This document shows, piece by piece, positions 43,586 through 54,505 of a stretch of DNA of 64,000 bases. Within the stretch, counting starts at the first letter, position 1. Every line of letters starts with the position of its first letter. The notes below the pieces were generated by a model. The model was not told where the DNA came from, ran no database searches, and saw only the letters and a list, made by a program, of their open reading frames with translations. This DNA comes from Anisus vortex (lineage: Eukaryota; Mollusca; Gastropoda; Planorbidae): positions 5,402,499 through 5,466,498 of the forward strand of contig OX421501.1 in assembly GCA_949126835.1 (NCBI GenBank). Reading direction: 5' to 3'. Both the position numbers and the translations under genes were made by a program.

Positions 43586-44310
43586 TGTTACGACCACAAT
43601 CCCCTTGTGGTCAGAGCCGTGTAAATAGTGTTGATAATTCTCGTTAGTCATAGGGTAGACTTTGGTTATTATTATTTATATTTTAGTATTACACGAACTC
43701 TCCTTATTGTCCTGGGCACAAATTCAGGATTTGCGTTCTAACAGTTCCTTTCCTTGACGTTGTAGTTGTAAATAAATATATATAATATAATATTGTAAAC
43801 AATTAAACAAAAATAGTAACTTAACGAGGAAGCTTCAGTGTAAATGTTGTTGATTTAATTCAGGTGATAACTCTGATATTTGCAATTATAAAAAATAAAT
43901 GTAGTATTTACAGCAATAATAAAATAGTGCCAACACAAGCGTCCATCCAATAGACTCAAAAGAAACTATCTACAGAAAGACTCTGCAAAACACTCTGTAC
44001 AAACTACTGGCTGCTTTAGCCGGACCCTAGCCTTAAATACTCGCAGAGAAGAGCGGGTAACAGACATATTACTAGGAGGGGTGAAAATAAATGTATCCTT
44101 ACAAAACTTATAAATAAATGATAGTTTTAACATGAACTCCCCTGTACGAGAAATAATAGACTATTCCTAGCCATTCCGAGAATTCGAGGTCGGCACGAGA
44201 GTGGATTTCTATAACAGTCTAGGCTTAGTACCTCCCACAAAACTCGCGTTGGAGAAAGAGAGGAAATAAGTAATGTGTGTTCCAGTATTTGGAACTACCA
44301 ATATGTGACA
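43586..44310 (+). mobile_element. Solo LTR, family 3
   Basis: This 725-bp repeat begins TGTTACG and ends ATGTGACA. It is flanked by the 4-bp duplication ATAC (43582-43585 and 44311-44314) and is homologous end to end with 5027-5741. No internal region lies next to it. Confidence 0.85.
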
Positions 44311-44687
44311 ATACCAATTTACACATCTTTCTGAGAGATAAAAATTGTACATATTATTTATAAGTTTTATTCATTAATTTAAGTAAAACAAAATAAGACA
44401 CCAAATCAATTAACACAAAGGAAAACAGTAACTCAGAACAACTCACGCTCAGTGACTTTGTGTAGTGTACTGATTGTAAACATTCTTTGGTTTGTGATCT
44501 ACTTGGTCACTTCTACTTAATTATGTTGAATGGCAATTACTTTCTTCCATCCATACAAAAATACATATTTATTTTTTTGTTTTATGAATATAAAATTCAA
44601 ATTGAATTTCTTTTCCAATGAAATGAATTTAAAAAAACATATTAAATCATCAATTAAGAAAATAATAGACATATTCTAATGCATGAT

Positions 44688-45350
44688 TTGTTTTGTTGAA
44701 ATATTTGTGTCGTTAGGGTTATGGTATTTCTTTGTGTGCACCATTTATTATCTTGAGATTCTAAAATAAACATTACCAATTTACCAGTCTTAAACCTTAT
44801 GCATGCATAAGTTTCGGATGCAACTTCACTTCCGATCCTATTCGCTAAATTTGATTCTAAAAAATGGCTGCCTTCTGCTATAAATTATGGCATACTCATT
44901 TTAAATTATCGAAGACATAATGCTCACAATTATACTTATAGCCTTTGTTTATTTATAATAGGCCTGAACTTGCAGTTGAAAGTGCAATGAATTTCTCAAC
45001 ATCCGTGAATGTTAAGCCAGCAACAAAGCGTAAATCTATGCTTGCTGTCGTAATGGTTGCCATTGTAAGCAAACAAAATGAAACCGGAAGTTCCACAATG
45101 CACTTGAAACATGCCGAAAAGATAATTATACGATTATTTACGGAAATAAAGCGGAAATGAATTTGCATCCGAATTGCCTTTTTAAGACTCGTCAATGCGT
45201 TGTTATATTAATTATGTTAATTTAATTTTTTTTCCGAAATTGTTCTTCAAAATTAAACAAATATTATTAATATTTAGTTTTAATAAATAATAAACATAGT
45301 TAAGAATGCAATATGTTTTCAATAGAATGTGTGTGACATTTATATTTTAG
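44688..45350. repeat. Distal 5' flank of gene B, homologous to the gene A flank
   Basis: TATTTGTGTCGTTAGGG...GTGCACCATTTATTATCTTG (44700-44755) matches about 2920-2980. TTAGTTTTAATAAATAATAAACATAGTTA (about 45275-45302) matches about 3630-3658. The homology breaks near 45350, where about 1.9 kb is inserted relative to gene A. Confidence 0.65.
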
Positions 45351-45351
45351 T

Positions 45352-47236
45352 ATTTCCACAGACTTTAATGAAATCACTGATCTATAAAATGAATGGATTA
45401 GGCTCGGAAGTAACATCCTCGAAAAATTGTCGCCATTTTGTTTATAAGTCACTGATCAATATATATAAATACAGTGAGTTTGTTTATTTATTTAGGTGTT
45501 GGTTTCTGCTCTGTAGACTCCTAAGCCGTTTGACTAATCGGGTTAAATGTTAAATGTATAAATTGGAAACGTCCTCCAAAAGAAATTTTTATTTTATCAA
45601 CAATATTGCTTAATTTGTTAATTTAAAAAAAAATAATAAACTTAGACTTATTATTAATCACCGTATGTTAGGTTATAAAACGGACGCCATTTCCGAATTA
45701 TGCCCCTTTGAAATGCTTTTTAAATTTAGTGTTTTTTGGGACCGGGTTTTCCCGTACTGCGAAATATTGCTGTCTACTTTTTGTTTGTAACTTTTTTTAT
45801 TGTTTGGTCTTTAATTTCTTTTTTTTTTCCTTTTGATCGTATTATTGTTAGTTTTATATTATTAATAAGAAGTCAGAGGCCTGGCAACAACAATTCATAT
45901 GCATTTTGTGTAAAATGGAAGCAACATAGATTCCGTTCCGATCTATTTATAGATCAGTGGCGCAGTAAGTTTTAGACACAATTTTGTTTATATCGATAAG
46001 TGCGGTGGAAATTATTAGATTTTCCTGTCTTCACTTTGCTCAAACCAATTTATTAAGAAGGCGCAATCCATTGTTTTGACATATCTGTGATGATGCGGGA
46101 TAGTGTGGCCAGTTCGATGCTCTCGTAACTGTAATGCGCACACGTTGAGTTCCCTACCTCAGGTGGTTCGTTGGTCTAGAGGTCAATGGCAATGTTTTAG
46201 ACCAGGCAATTCCCAGTGACAACGCTCGATATTTTTATTTGCGTACTATCTATCAAGTCAGTATCTCCTTCTCTCAATATTTCCAATGACAAACGAATTT
46301 AGAAAACAGACTATCACCTTTAAGTGAATAGACCATACGTTTAATCCGTAATCACATGTAGATATCAACATATAAATCATAAGACACATCAATCCAAATG
46401 ACAGCTGTATTCTGAAGAGTCTACGTATAGGTTAGATATCCAAAGAGTGAACATGAATTAGTAAGAAATAATGAGTACACAGAATGATATTAGCACAGTA
46501 TTCAAGATAATCCGAAATCAGTCACACGTCCTAAATAAATTGGCTTCCCGTGTCTCTGGGTGAGACTGTCTGTGTACACCCCTAGAGTCAAGTCTACACA
46601 ATATATATATATAGGAATACAATGGTAGTCAGGGTCGGTCCTCATCGACCAGTCATCTGTCAATCACTACTATCTCAGGGGCGTGTCCGACTGACCACCT
46701 CTATTATGTCCATTTGTCTTGTCTCCTATTCGGTCGGCATCTACAAACGCTCAGGTCACACCCCTTACTACAATTCCCCTATCTTTGTATATCTCGTGTG
46801 CTTCACGCGAGTGGTTCGCCCCCAGACATACCGAATGGTTATCTGTAAGGTATCTGTATATTCTACCCCACCTAGACAAAGGCGCTTAATAGGTCCATGC
46901 GGAAAGGCGGTGAACTCAAAGGGCAGGTAACTCTCTAAGATTAACAAAAGGCAAGATGCAGTTGATAGCCCCGGCGTGAGGTCCGTCTCGAACGAAGGAA
47001 AGACAGGGGAGCGGTAGACTTGACCAGGTCGTGTTGACACAAAGGAAAAACTTGGGATATCCCGCCACAGTAGTGGAGAGGGACAACGAGTGTGGGAAGG
47101 GGGAGATTTACGCCCTGCCTACCTTACTACATACAAAGGTCATAGCATTAAATTATGTGTACTAAACTATGACGCTATAATAAATGTCACATCATGACGA
47201 TTTCAGTGAATGAGATGGATCACTTGCTCTAGTTCT
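45352..47236. other. Insertion in the gene B flank, possibly including an unrecognised solo LTR
   Basis: This DNA is absent from the equivalent place upstream of gene A (near 3705). The part from about 46089 to 47195 is GC-richer. It starts TGTGATGATGCGGG, has a TATATATATATAGG run at 46602-46616 and an AATAAA at about 47180, and ends near GTCACATCA. That layout would suit an LTR, but no matching target duplication was found. Its translations show no known protein. Confidence 0.35.
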
Positions 47237-47464
47237 AAAGCTTTTAAACTAATGTTTTTCCCTGCACATCCAGTAACACTGTCTTTAATGACTCCTAAAC
47301 TTCTCTAAAGACTTCCGCTGTATACAACTTTCTGTTTTAATCTTAATTTTCCATTGAGAAAATAATAGCAAATTACTAAACTGGAAGTCTTAGGACCTAG
47401 TGCGATCGGAAATTACAAAACTAAGTGTTTCAAGTTATCAAATAGTTGAAATATCAAAGCTAAC
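47236..47464. repeat. Proximal 5' flank of gene B, left of Element 2
   Basis: It matches gene A flank 3708-3920 (for example CTGTATACAACTTTCT and AAGTGTTTCAAGTTATC). It ends at the CTAAC target duplication (47460-47464), five bases after TATCAAAG, the B counterpart of the gene A TATA-like site. Confidence 0.8.
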
Positions 47465-47919
47465 TGCTATGAAGCCATAAAATAATATATAGGTAGTAGC
47501 TATATTAATAATTAAAAAGTCGAAATAAAACCCATTTTTGGATATTAAGAAAACCTATATCGGAAGTAGATATAGTCAAGTGACTGTCCATGCGGTCGGC
47601 AGTCTTTTCTCATAACTCACAAGGAACGCAGGCATTATTTTAGACTCAGGAAAAATAAATAAAATTGTGTATTATGTTGATACTATAAAGCTATATTTGT
47701 TCATTGGATGTGAAGTGTCAACTGTTAATGAATTGTTATTAAATAATATGCTGCAATAAGTCGTTCATTTATTATTTACAAGTTTGGAATTTATATTGTG
47801 GTGATGTCGTCCATTTTGATGTTCAAATCAATCAAATAATTCAGCTACTGCAACTCAAATACTCTGAGAAGACTGGTGGTAATGTTTGATAGTCCAATAA
47901 TAATAATAGGACATCAACA
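47465..47919 (+). repeat. Element 2 5' LTR
   Basis: It starts TGCTATGAAGCC and ends GGACATCAACA. Base-by-base reading against 55372-55826 shows no difference. Confidence 0.93.
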
Positions 47920-50092
47920 GGTTTGGTGGCAGCTAACGGAGAGAGAAGCTGAAGGATATAATATTATGTTCAAATTCGAAATTTTTTTGAACTTTTTGAA
48001 GACGTACTACAAACCACATGGAAAATTATGTGAGTACCAGTTTTTGAACAAAACTGAAGCCTGAGTCAATTATTTCAAATACATATACTATTTATATGAT
48101 TGAGCACTATAATAGCTCTAAGAAAATATAACATTTGTACACCGATGACAAATTTATCATCATAAAAAAATTCGATACAAAAAATCGAAAAAAAGTGACT
48201 ATACGCAGATCATTATTTAATATTTGCAACCGGAAAAAGTTTCGTTCCCACATGTTATCAACAAGGAACCTAAACTATATACATATGTTCAAGTCCGATG
48301 TTCAAATCCGATGTGACACAACCATGTGTTGAATTTTATGTAGCCTACATAACCATATGTTCAAATCCGATGTGACACAACGATGTGTTGAATTTTATGT
48401 AGAATAACCACATGTTCAAATCCGATGTGACACGACCAGGTGTTGAAATCTGATGTGTTGAAGTCCGATGTGCTTATCGGAAGATAAATAAATAACATTA
48501 AATAACTTTAAATATAATTAATATTTAATCTGTATACCAAAGACTTTGACATTAATTTTAATTAATGGTATACATTTTTTTCTTGTGTTCATTCTAAAAT
48601 TGGATTATACCATACTGAAGTGGAAACTTTAAGCAACTCAACTTGATACAGTGTGAACATTCATTGGATTATTAAATAATTAATTAAGTTTCTTCTGGAT
48701 TTCTACTCTGGATTTACATTGCAGTAATTTCATACAGTGAATGTGTTTTCATTTGGATTATTAAGTAATCTTTAATTTAATCATATTTTTTACATTCATT
48801 AGTATGAATTATATATATATATATGTATTATTTATGTATAAAGCGGGCTCTGGTTGGCGGGACTTTCTAAAATAAATCTCTTGTCTATTCTTATTCTGTC
48901 TATCATCTATTTCTATTTCTTAAAAGAGATTGATTAGAAATGATTCTTTGTTAGGGTTATTTCTGTTAGTTGTCTTGACTTTGTTTGTTATTGTTAAGAA
49001 TTATTAAAGTAAAATTACTATAGTCTTGTCAATGTTATACATGTCGTTATTCTTTGTCAGAAATTCCTCTATCATTTGTGGTCCAAGCAGCATTAGTGTA
49101 TTGTGATTGTGTTTTTTTTCTATTGTTACTTGATATAATTTTTTTGTTGTGTATTTTTTGAAATATCATTAATATGCATTGATTAGTTTTTGCTCTCTGA
49201 GTATAATGGTCTATGGTAAGAACATTAACAATAATAAGTTCACCTAGATAATAATAATATGAATATTCACATTCATAACTATATAATTTAAGTAGTGCCC
49301 AATTACATGTAACTACAATTAACAAAATAATAATTGATATCTAATACATGTAACTACAAATGTACAAAATATTCACAATATAACAGGTAAAATAACCTAA
49401 ATAAAAATAATATTGTGCTTTGCAGTGCTACTGTAATAATATTATCTAGAATTTACATTGCTATTAATTATAGTAAAATTATTGTGTATTGGCATTAATG
49501 AAAATGTACTTCCAGTAATCACTATGAAAATGTACTTCCAATACTGATAATAATTACATCCATTTCAATTGCTCATAACATTAATAACATTAATCTAATT
49601 GTTATATGCCATCCTCAATAAGAATAATAATATTATCTATGTGCTACCATTGGTAATAATAAGATTGTACATTGCTTTGCGAAAAATAATTGTGCAACCT
49701 ATATAGTAATAATAAGTCACAATAGTAAAAAGTGACTTGCACTTGCTTTAAACTCTACTATAAAATTGCTAATAATAATAAAATAAACAAGCCATAATTG
49801 AAAATGTGTCTTGGCTTAGCATACTTGTTGACATTCTAGCATTTTGCATTCTGAATTATAAACATTTTACTACAGCATAGGTTTAAAAAAAAAAGTTGCT
49901 GTGATATTATATGACTGCTCATTCTGTATTTAATAAATATTGTCATTCAGTAATATAAAAATGCTCATTCAGTAATTAATAAATATTGCCATCCAGTATA
50001 GGAATAAAACATTGCTGTACTATAAAATAGTGCATTATAATAATTGTACTGTACTATAATATAATAAATCTTGACATTCATAATAAACAATA
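47920..50092 (+). promoter_or_regulatory. Element 2 long leader with candidate primer-binding site
   Basis: 2173 bases separate the 5' LTR from the Gag start. TGGTGGCAGCTAACGG begins at about 47924, right after the LTR, in primer-binding-site position; the tRNA was not identified. The remainder is very AT-rich without long frames and carries the tandem repeat at 48280-48475. A leader this long is unusual for a Ty3-type element. Confidence 0.55.
48280..48475. repeat. Tandem repeat in Element 2 leader, about 60-bp units
   Basis: ATGTTCAAATCCGATGTGAC followed by ACAACNATGTGTTGAATTTTATGTAG is repeated about three times, with shorter partial units (TTCAAGTCCGATG, TTGAAGTCCGATGTG) at both ends. 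Confidence 0.85.
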
Positions 50093-52948
50093 ATGGAGTC
50101 AAAGGTTCAATTACTCTATGATGAGGCTGAATTGTTGGCAAAAAAATATGGTATTACTGATAAGAAAGAATATCAAGAATTTGTTGAAAATAAAGTTAAG
50201 CAATTGAAAAAAGAATTAGCAGATAAGGAAAGAGATGAACGAGCAGAATTAAGAGCTCATGAAATTAAACAAAAAGAACTTGATAATGAAATTAAACAAA
50301 AACAACTAGAACTAGAAATGAATAAAGAAAAAGAATTGAAAGAACTCGAAATGAATAAAGAAAAAGAATTGAAAGAACTAGAAATGAATAAAGAAAAAGA
50401 GTTAAGAGAAACTCAGTTGAAAGAAACTCAACTAAAATTAGCTCATGAATTGGAGTTGGCTAAATTACAAAATACTAAAGTTGAGCAAACAAATAATGAA
50501 AAATCAAAACATGGTGTTAGATTCAAAATGCCTCCTTTTGATGGAAAAGAGAAAATTGTTGATTTTCTAAATTTATTTGAAGCAACATGTAAAGGATATG
50601 GGATTCCCATTTCAGAATATTACATTCACCTTATTCCACAATTGAAAGATAAGGGTAGGGAAGCACTATCACATATTGATAAAGAAATAACTGATTATGC
50701 CATTATCAAAGAACAGTTAATAAAATTCTTTATCCACTCTGAGGATTATTACAGACAAAAGTTTCATAACTTTATCTTAACAGACAAGATAGAACCGAGA
50801 GCTTTTGTGTCTGAAGTGAAAACATTTTTACTTACCTGGTTAGACTTAGTAAAAATAGATACCAAAAATCCTAATGAGATTATAGAAATCATGGTTGTTG
50901 ATAAAGTATTAGAACAAGCTTCTAAACCATTGTTTACTCACATTATGGAAAGAAAAGTTAAGACAGTTGAGAGTTTGATAGATGCAATCTCAAATTTTAA
51001 GGATAGTCATCCTAATGTAGAACTGACTAAACAAAATCAAACAGTAAATACAATTCAACATAGAAGAAGGAGCTATTCACCTCCTAGGTCTAGACATAAT
51101 CAATTTGGCAATAGAAAAAAATTTGGTAATCAACCAAAATCTAATAATTATAAATGTATTTTTTGCAATGGTACAAACCATTCATCAGAATATTGTTACA
51201 GAAATAACAATGCAAGAGGTAGAAATTTCAATCCAAACTTCAATAGATCAAATGTTGATCATAGAGGTTTTTCAAATCAAAATTTTTCTAATTTTGATAA
51301 TAGAAACTTTCCAAATCAGAATTTTTCAAATTTTGGAAACAGAAATATGCCAAATCAGAATTTTTCCAATAACAATGTGCCAAATCAACATGTTGGAAGA
51401 CAAGATTTTCCTAATACTCAAAACAGACCTCAATCAAATTTCCAAAATAGAAGAAATAGAGGAAAACTTAACAATTCCACATCTCAATCTAATAATGTCA
51501 TATTTGAAAACAGGGGTCAGTTAATACTTTTTCCTGCTTATGTGGAAGGAAAGACCACTTACTGTCTAAGAGACACCGGAAGTAGTATAATATGCATAGA
51601 TGAAAGTATCATTCCAAATCAGAAACCCACCAATATAATAAGAGTGGATACAATAAAACTTGGAAATGGTTCCACTGTAAATTGTCCTGTCACTATAATA
51701 GACATTGATTGTCCTTGGCTCACTGGAAAAGCAGAGGCAGCCATAATGAAAAACTGTGTTGCACCTTTAATTATTGGTAATTCTTTCAATGTCAAACATG
51801 ATAATAGTTTTGACATTTTTCAAAAATGGATGAATGAAAAATCCAATGACTTGAATTTGAAACCTGTTCTATTGCAAAATGAGAAGTTAGTAGATTTACC
51901 AGAACAAGAATTTTACCCTGCTCTACAAACTTTTAATTTTTTACAAACCATAGGAAAGTCAGAAATTAATATTCTCAATGAGACACCTAATATTGACTTA
52001 TCCATAAATAATGAAAAGGATAATCCTATTCCCAAATGGAATGGAACAGAAAAACTAGAACAGTATGTAAGCAAATTTGAAAGTCAATGTGAAATAAACA
52101 ATGTACCAAAAGAATTACATGCTATTTCATTATGTAGACATTTAGAAGGTCATAAACAAATATTCAACATTGCTAAAAATCAAATATCTGATTTTACTAA
52201 AATGAAGAGTGAGATTTTATCATACATTGATAGTCCTTATAAAAAGGAAACCCAAATGAAAAAAACAGAAAATATCAGTTTAATAAACATGCCTTTTGAT
52301 GAGCTAACTCTAAAACAAGAACAGAAAGAAGATCCATACATAATTAAAATGGTATCAGAAATTGAAAAAGGTCAGGTTAATAATAAAAACATTGAAATAA
52401 TAAATGGAATTCTCTGTAGAAAGGACACTAAATTAGATGTAACTCAAATAGTTATACCTAAAACATTAACTGTCAAAGTAATGCAAATTTCGCACAACAA
52501 TGCATTGTCAGGTCATTTGAGTAGCAAGAAAACAGTTTGTAAACTTAAAAAGAATTTCTGGTGGCCTAAAATGGAAAAAGATTTGAAAACATTTATTAAA
52601 AGCTGTGATACCTGTCTTAGACATAATAAAAAAGATTCTAAACATAAGGCTCCAATACAAATGACCGATACCATAAACAAACCTTTTTACAAGATAGCAG
52701 TTGATATAATAGGGCCCATGAAGCAGACTAAAACTACCAAAGCAAAGTTTGCCTTAACCATTATAGACATGGGGAGTAGATGGATAGAGGTAGTTCCATT
52801 AAGGGAAATAACTGCAGAAAGGGTCTGTAATGCTCTTTTACCTATCTTTTGTCGTTTCGGTTTTCCAAAGTTCATATTGAGTGACAATGGAACTCAATTC
52901 AAATCAAGCCTTACTCAAGCTTTTGCACAAATGTTAAAAATCACTTAA
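50093..52948 (+). CDS. gag-pol: Element 2 Gag, protease and integrase N-terminal half, ends at TAA inside integrase
   Basis: The frame starts at ATG 50093 and reads 951 codons. In order it has: a long charged coiled coil with three exact 11-residue repeats (ELEMNKEKELK, about 50309-50407), a capsid-like segment (MPPFDGKEK...LFEATC), a SCAN-like segment (YYRQKFHNF...FLLTWLDL), a CCHC knuckle (51155-51196), NFSN/NRN-rich repeats, protease (RDTGSSIICID, Asp 51572), a second capsid-like segment (52025-52240), H2C2 region (SGHLSSKKT...CDTCLRH), and integrase catalytic Asp residues at 52703-52705 (AVDIIGP) and 52883-52885 (LSDNGTQF). It stops at TAA 52946-52948; the same frame continues the integrase domain directly afterwards, so the stop is a break. 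Confidence 0.9.
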   Translation: MESKVQLLYDEAELLAKKYGITDKKEYQEFVENKVKQLKKELADKERDERAELRAHEIKQKELDNEIKQKQLELEMNKEKELKELEMNKEKELKELEMNKEKELRETQLKETQLKLAHELELAKLQNTKVEQTNNEKSKHGVRFKMPPFDGKEKIVDFLNLFEATCKGYGIPISEYYIHLIPQLKDKGREALSHIDKEITDYAIIKEQLIKFFIHSEDYYRQKFHNFILTDKIEPRAFVSEVKTFLLTWLDLVKIDTKNPNEIIEIMVVDKVLEQASKPLFTHIMERKVKTVESLIDAISNFKDSHPNVELTKQNQTVNTIQHRRRSYSPPRSRHNQFGNRKKFGNQPKSNNYKCIFCNGTNHSSEYCYRNNNARGRNFNPNFNRSNVDHRGFSNQNFSNFDNRNFPNQNFSNFGNRNMPNQNFSNNNVPNQHVGRQDFPNTQNRPQSNFQNRRNRGKLNNSTSQSNNVIFENRGQLILFPAYVEGKTTYCLRDTGSSIICIDESIIPNQKPTNIIRVDTIKLGNGSTVNCPVTIIDIDCPWLTGKAEAAIMKNCVAPLIIGNSFNVKHDNSFDIFQKWMNEKSNDLNLKPVLLQNEKLVDLPEQEFYPALQTFNFLQTIGKSEINILNETPNIDLSINNEKDNPIPKWNGTEKLEQYVSKFESQCEINNVPKELHAISLCRHLEGHKQIFNIAKNQISDFTKMKSEILSYIDSPYKKETQMKKTENISLINMPFDELTLKQEQKEDPYIIKMVSEIEKGQVNNKNIEIINGILCRKDTKLDVTQIVIPKTLTVKVMQISHNNALSGHLSSKKTVCKLKKNFWWPKMEKDLKTFIKSCDTCLRHNKKDSKHKAPIQMTDTINKPFYKIAVDIIGPMKQTKTTKAKFALTIIDMGSRWIEVVPLREITAERVCNALLPIFCRFGFPKFILSDNGTQFKSSLTQAFAQMLKIT

Positions 52949-54505
52949 ATTTTTAGTTCTATATACCATCCTGAATCAAATGGTATGATAGAAAGGGCTA
53001 ATCAAACAATAAAACAAATGATAACAAAAGTGTGTGAAGACCATCCATTTGAATGGGATGATTACCTTCCAGCTATTTTGTTTGCTTATAGACAATCGGT
53101 TCATGAAAGCACAGGTTTTACACCATTTGAATTAGTGCTTGGCAAAAATCCCAATGGACCATTGGATAATTTCAAATCAGAATTATTAGGACTTAAAGAA
53201 AAAAAAATGTCTCCATTTGACTTAGTCAATAAAACTGAAAAACATATGAAAACAGCTTATGAATTTGCTGTACAAAAAAATGAAGAAATCAAATCTAAAA
53301 CTTTAATCAGAGAAAACATTCATAAGAACATGAGAAAACTAGAAGTTGGTAATAAAGTACTTGTTTATTTGCCAATTGGCAGTGGCAATACTATGGAATG
53401 GAAAGGACCTTTTCAAATTATGCATAAGTTATCAGATGTAACTTACAAAGTTAACATTAATAACAAAGAAAAAATTGTTCATTTAAACAATTTAAGAGCT
53501 TATGAGGAAAACCAAATAAATGACAGTCAGTCAGATATTGAAAGCAAAATACAAAATAACAATATGATAATTTTTGAAGATAACAATGTTCAGAACATTC
53601 CAAACATTGACTATTTTTGTGGTATAACCACACCAGCCAATAATGAAATAGATCAAATACAGTTAGACCATATTAAAAATGAAATGGTTAAAAACAATAT
53701 TTTGAATTTATTGAATAAATTTAAAACAACAATAACAGAAAAACCAGGATTAACAAATGTCATTGAACATAAAATAGAACTGACTGATCAAAAACAATTT
53801 CGATCAAAGGCATATAATATTCCTCAAATGCTTGTTGAAAAGGTAGATAAGGAATTAGATCAACTCATAGAAAGTAAGATAATAGAAAAATCTATGTCTC
53901 AGTACTCATCACCCATGGTGATTGTTAGAAAAAAAAATGGTTCTATCAGATTATGTTGTGATTATCGCAAGCTCAATAAAGTAACAAAACTTGATCAAGA
54001 GGGTTTGCCCAATATAGAACATATCATTAACACTATGGCCACAGGTAAAATATTTACTACCATAGATTTAACAAGAGGATTTTGGCAAGTGCCTCTTGAT
54101 GAGAAATCAAAGGATTATACAGCTTTTATTACACATAAAGGCGTATTTAATTGGAACGTCATGCCCTTCGGTTTAGTCAATAGTACTGCTACATTCACTA
54201 AACTAATGAGACATATTTTACCTCAAAATAAAAACATAGTTCACTATGTGGATGATATTTGTATTTTCACAAATACTTGGGATGAACACTTAATTCTATT
54301 AGAGGAAGTGTTGCAAATATTGAAAGACAATAATTTAACAGTATCTCCTTCAAAATTAAAAATAGGAAAAACTGAGATTGAATTTCTAGGACATAAATTT
54401 GAAAATGGCCAAGTAAAACCAACACAGCACTTACATAAGAAAATTCTAGAAATACAAACGCCTAAAACAAAAAAAACATGTAAGGGCATTACTTGGATTG
54501 TTTAA
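52949..54505 (+). CDS. pol: Element 2 integrase C-terminal half and reverse transcriptase, frameshifted at its end
   Basis: It is in the same frame as the upstream CDS, after the TAA; the first ATG is at 52985. It carries the integrase catalytic Glu (GMIERAN, 52991-52993, 35 residues after the second Asp), a GPF module (EWKGPFQIM), then reverse transcriptase: LCCDYRKLNKVT, TIDLTRGFWQVPL, MPFGLVNSTATF and the YVDD catalytic motif (54245-54256). The domain is cut near 54465-54480, where a run of seven A residues (AACAAAAAAACATG) puts the reading one base out and a TAA follows at 54503. Homology continues in the next frame, at 54498-55082. A one-base homopolymer expansion, real or from sequencing, explains this. 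Confidence 0.88.
   Translation: MFSSIYHPESNGMIERANQTIKQMITKVCEDHPFEWDDYLPAILFAYRQSVHESTGFTPFELVLGKNPNGPLDNFKSELLGLKEKKMSPFDLVNKTEKHMKTAYEFAVQKNEEIKSKTLIRENIHKNMRKLEVGNKVLVYLPIGSGNTMEWKGPFQIMHKLSDVTYKVNINNKEKIVHLNNLRAYEENQINDSQSDIESKIQNNNMIIFEDNNVQNIPNIDYFCGITTPANNEIDQIQLDHIKNEMVKNNILNLLNKFKTTITEKPGLTNVIEHKIELTDQKQFRSKAYNIPQMLVEKVDKELDQLIESKIIEKSMSQYSSPMVIVRKKNGSIRLCCDYRKLNKVTKLDQEGLPNIEHIINTMATGKIFTTIDLTRGFWQVPLDEKSKDYTAFITHKGVFNWNVMPFGLVNSTATFTKLMRHILPQNKNIVHYVDDICIFTNTWDEHLILLEEVLQILKDNNLTVSPSKLKIGKTEIEFLGHKFENGQVKPTQHLHKKILEIQTPKTKKTCKGITWIV

Noticed and set aside
46130..46200. tRNA-like SINE head (TGGTTCGTTGGTCTAGAGGTC)
   Set aside because: The A-box resemblance is partial and no B box follows at the right distance.
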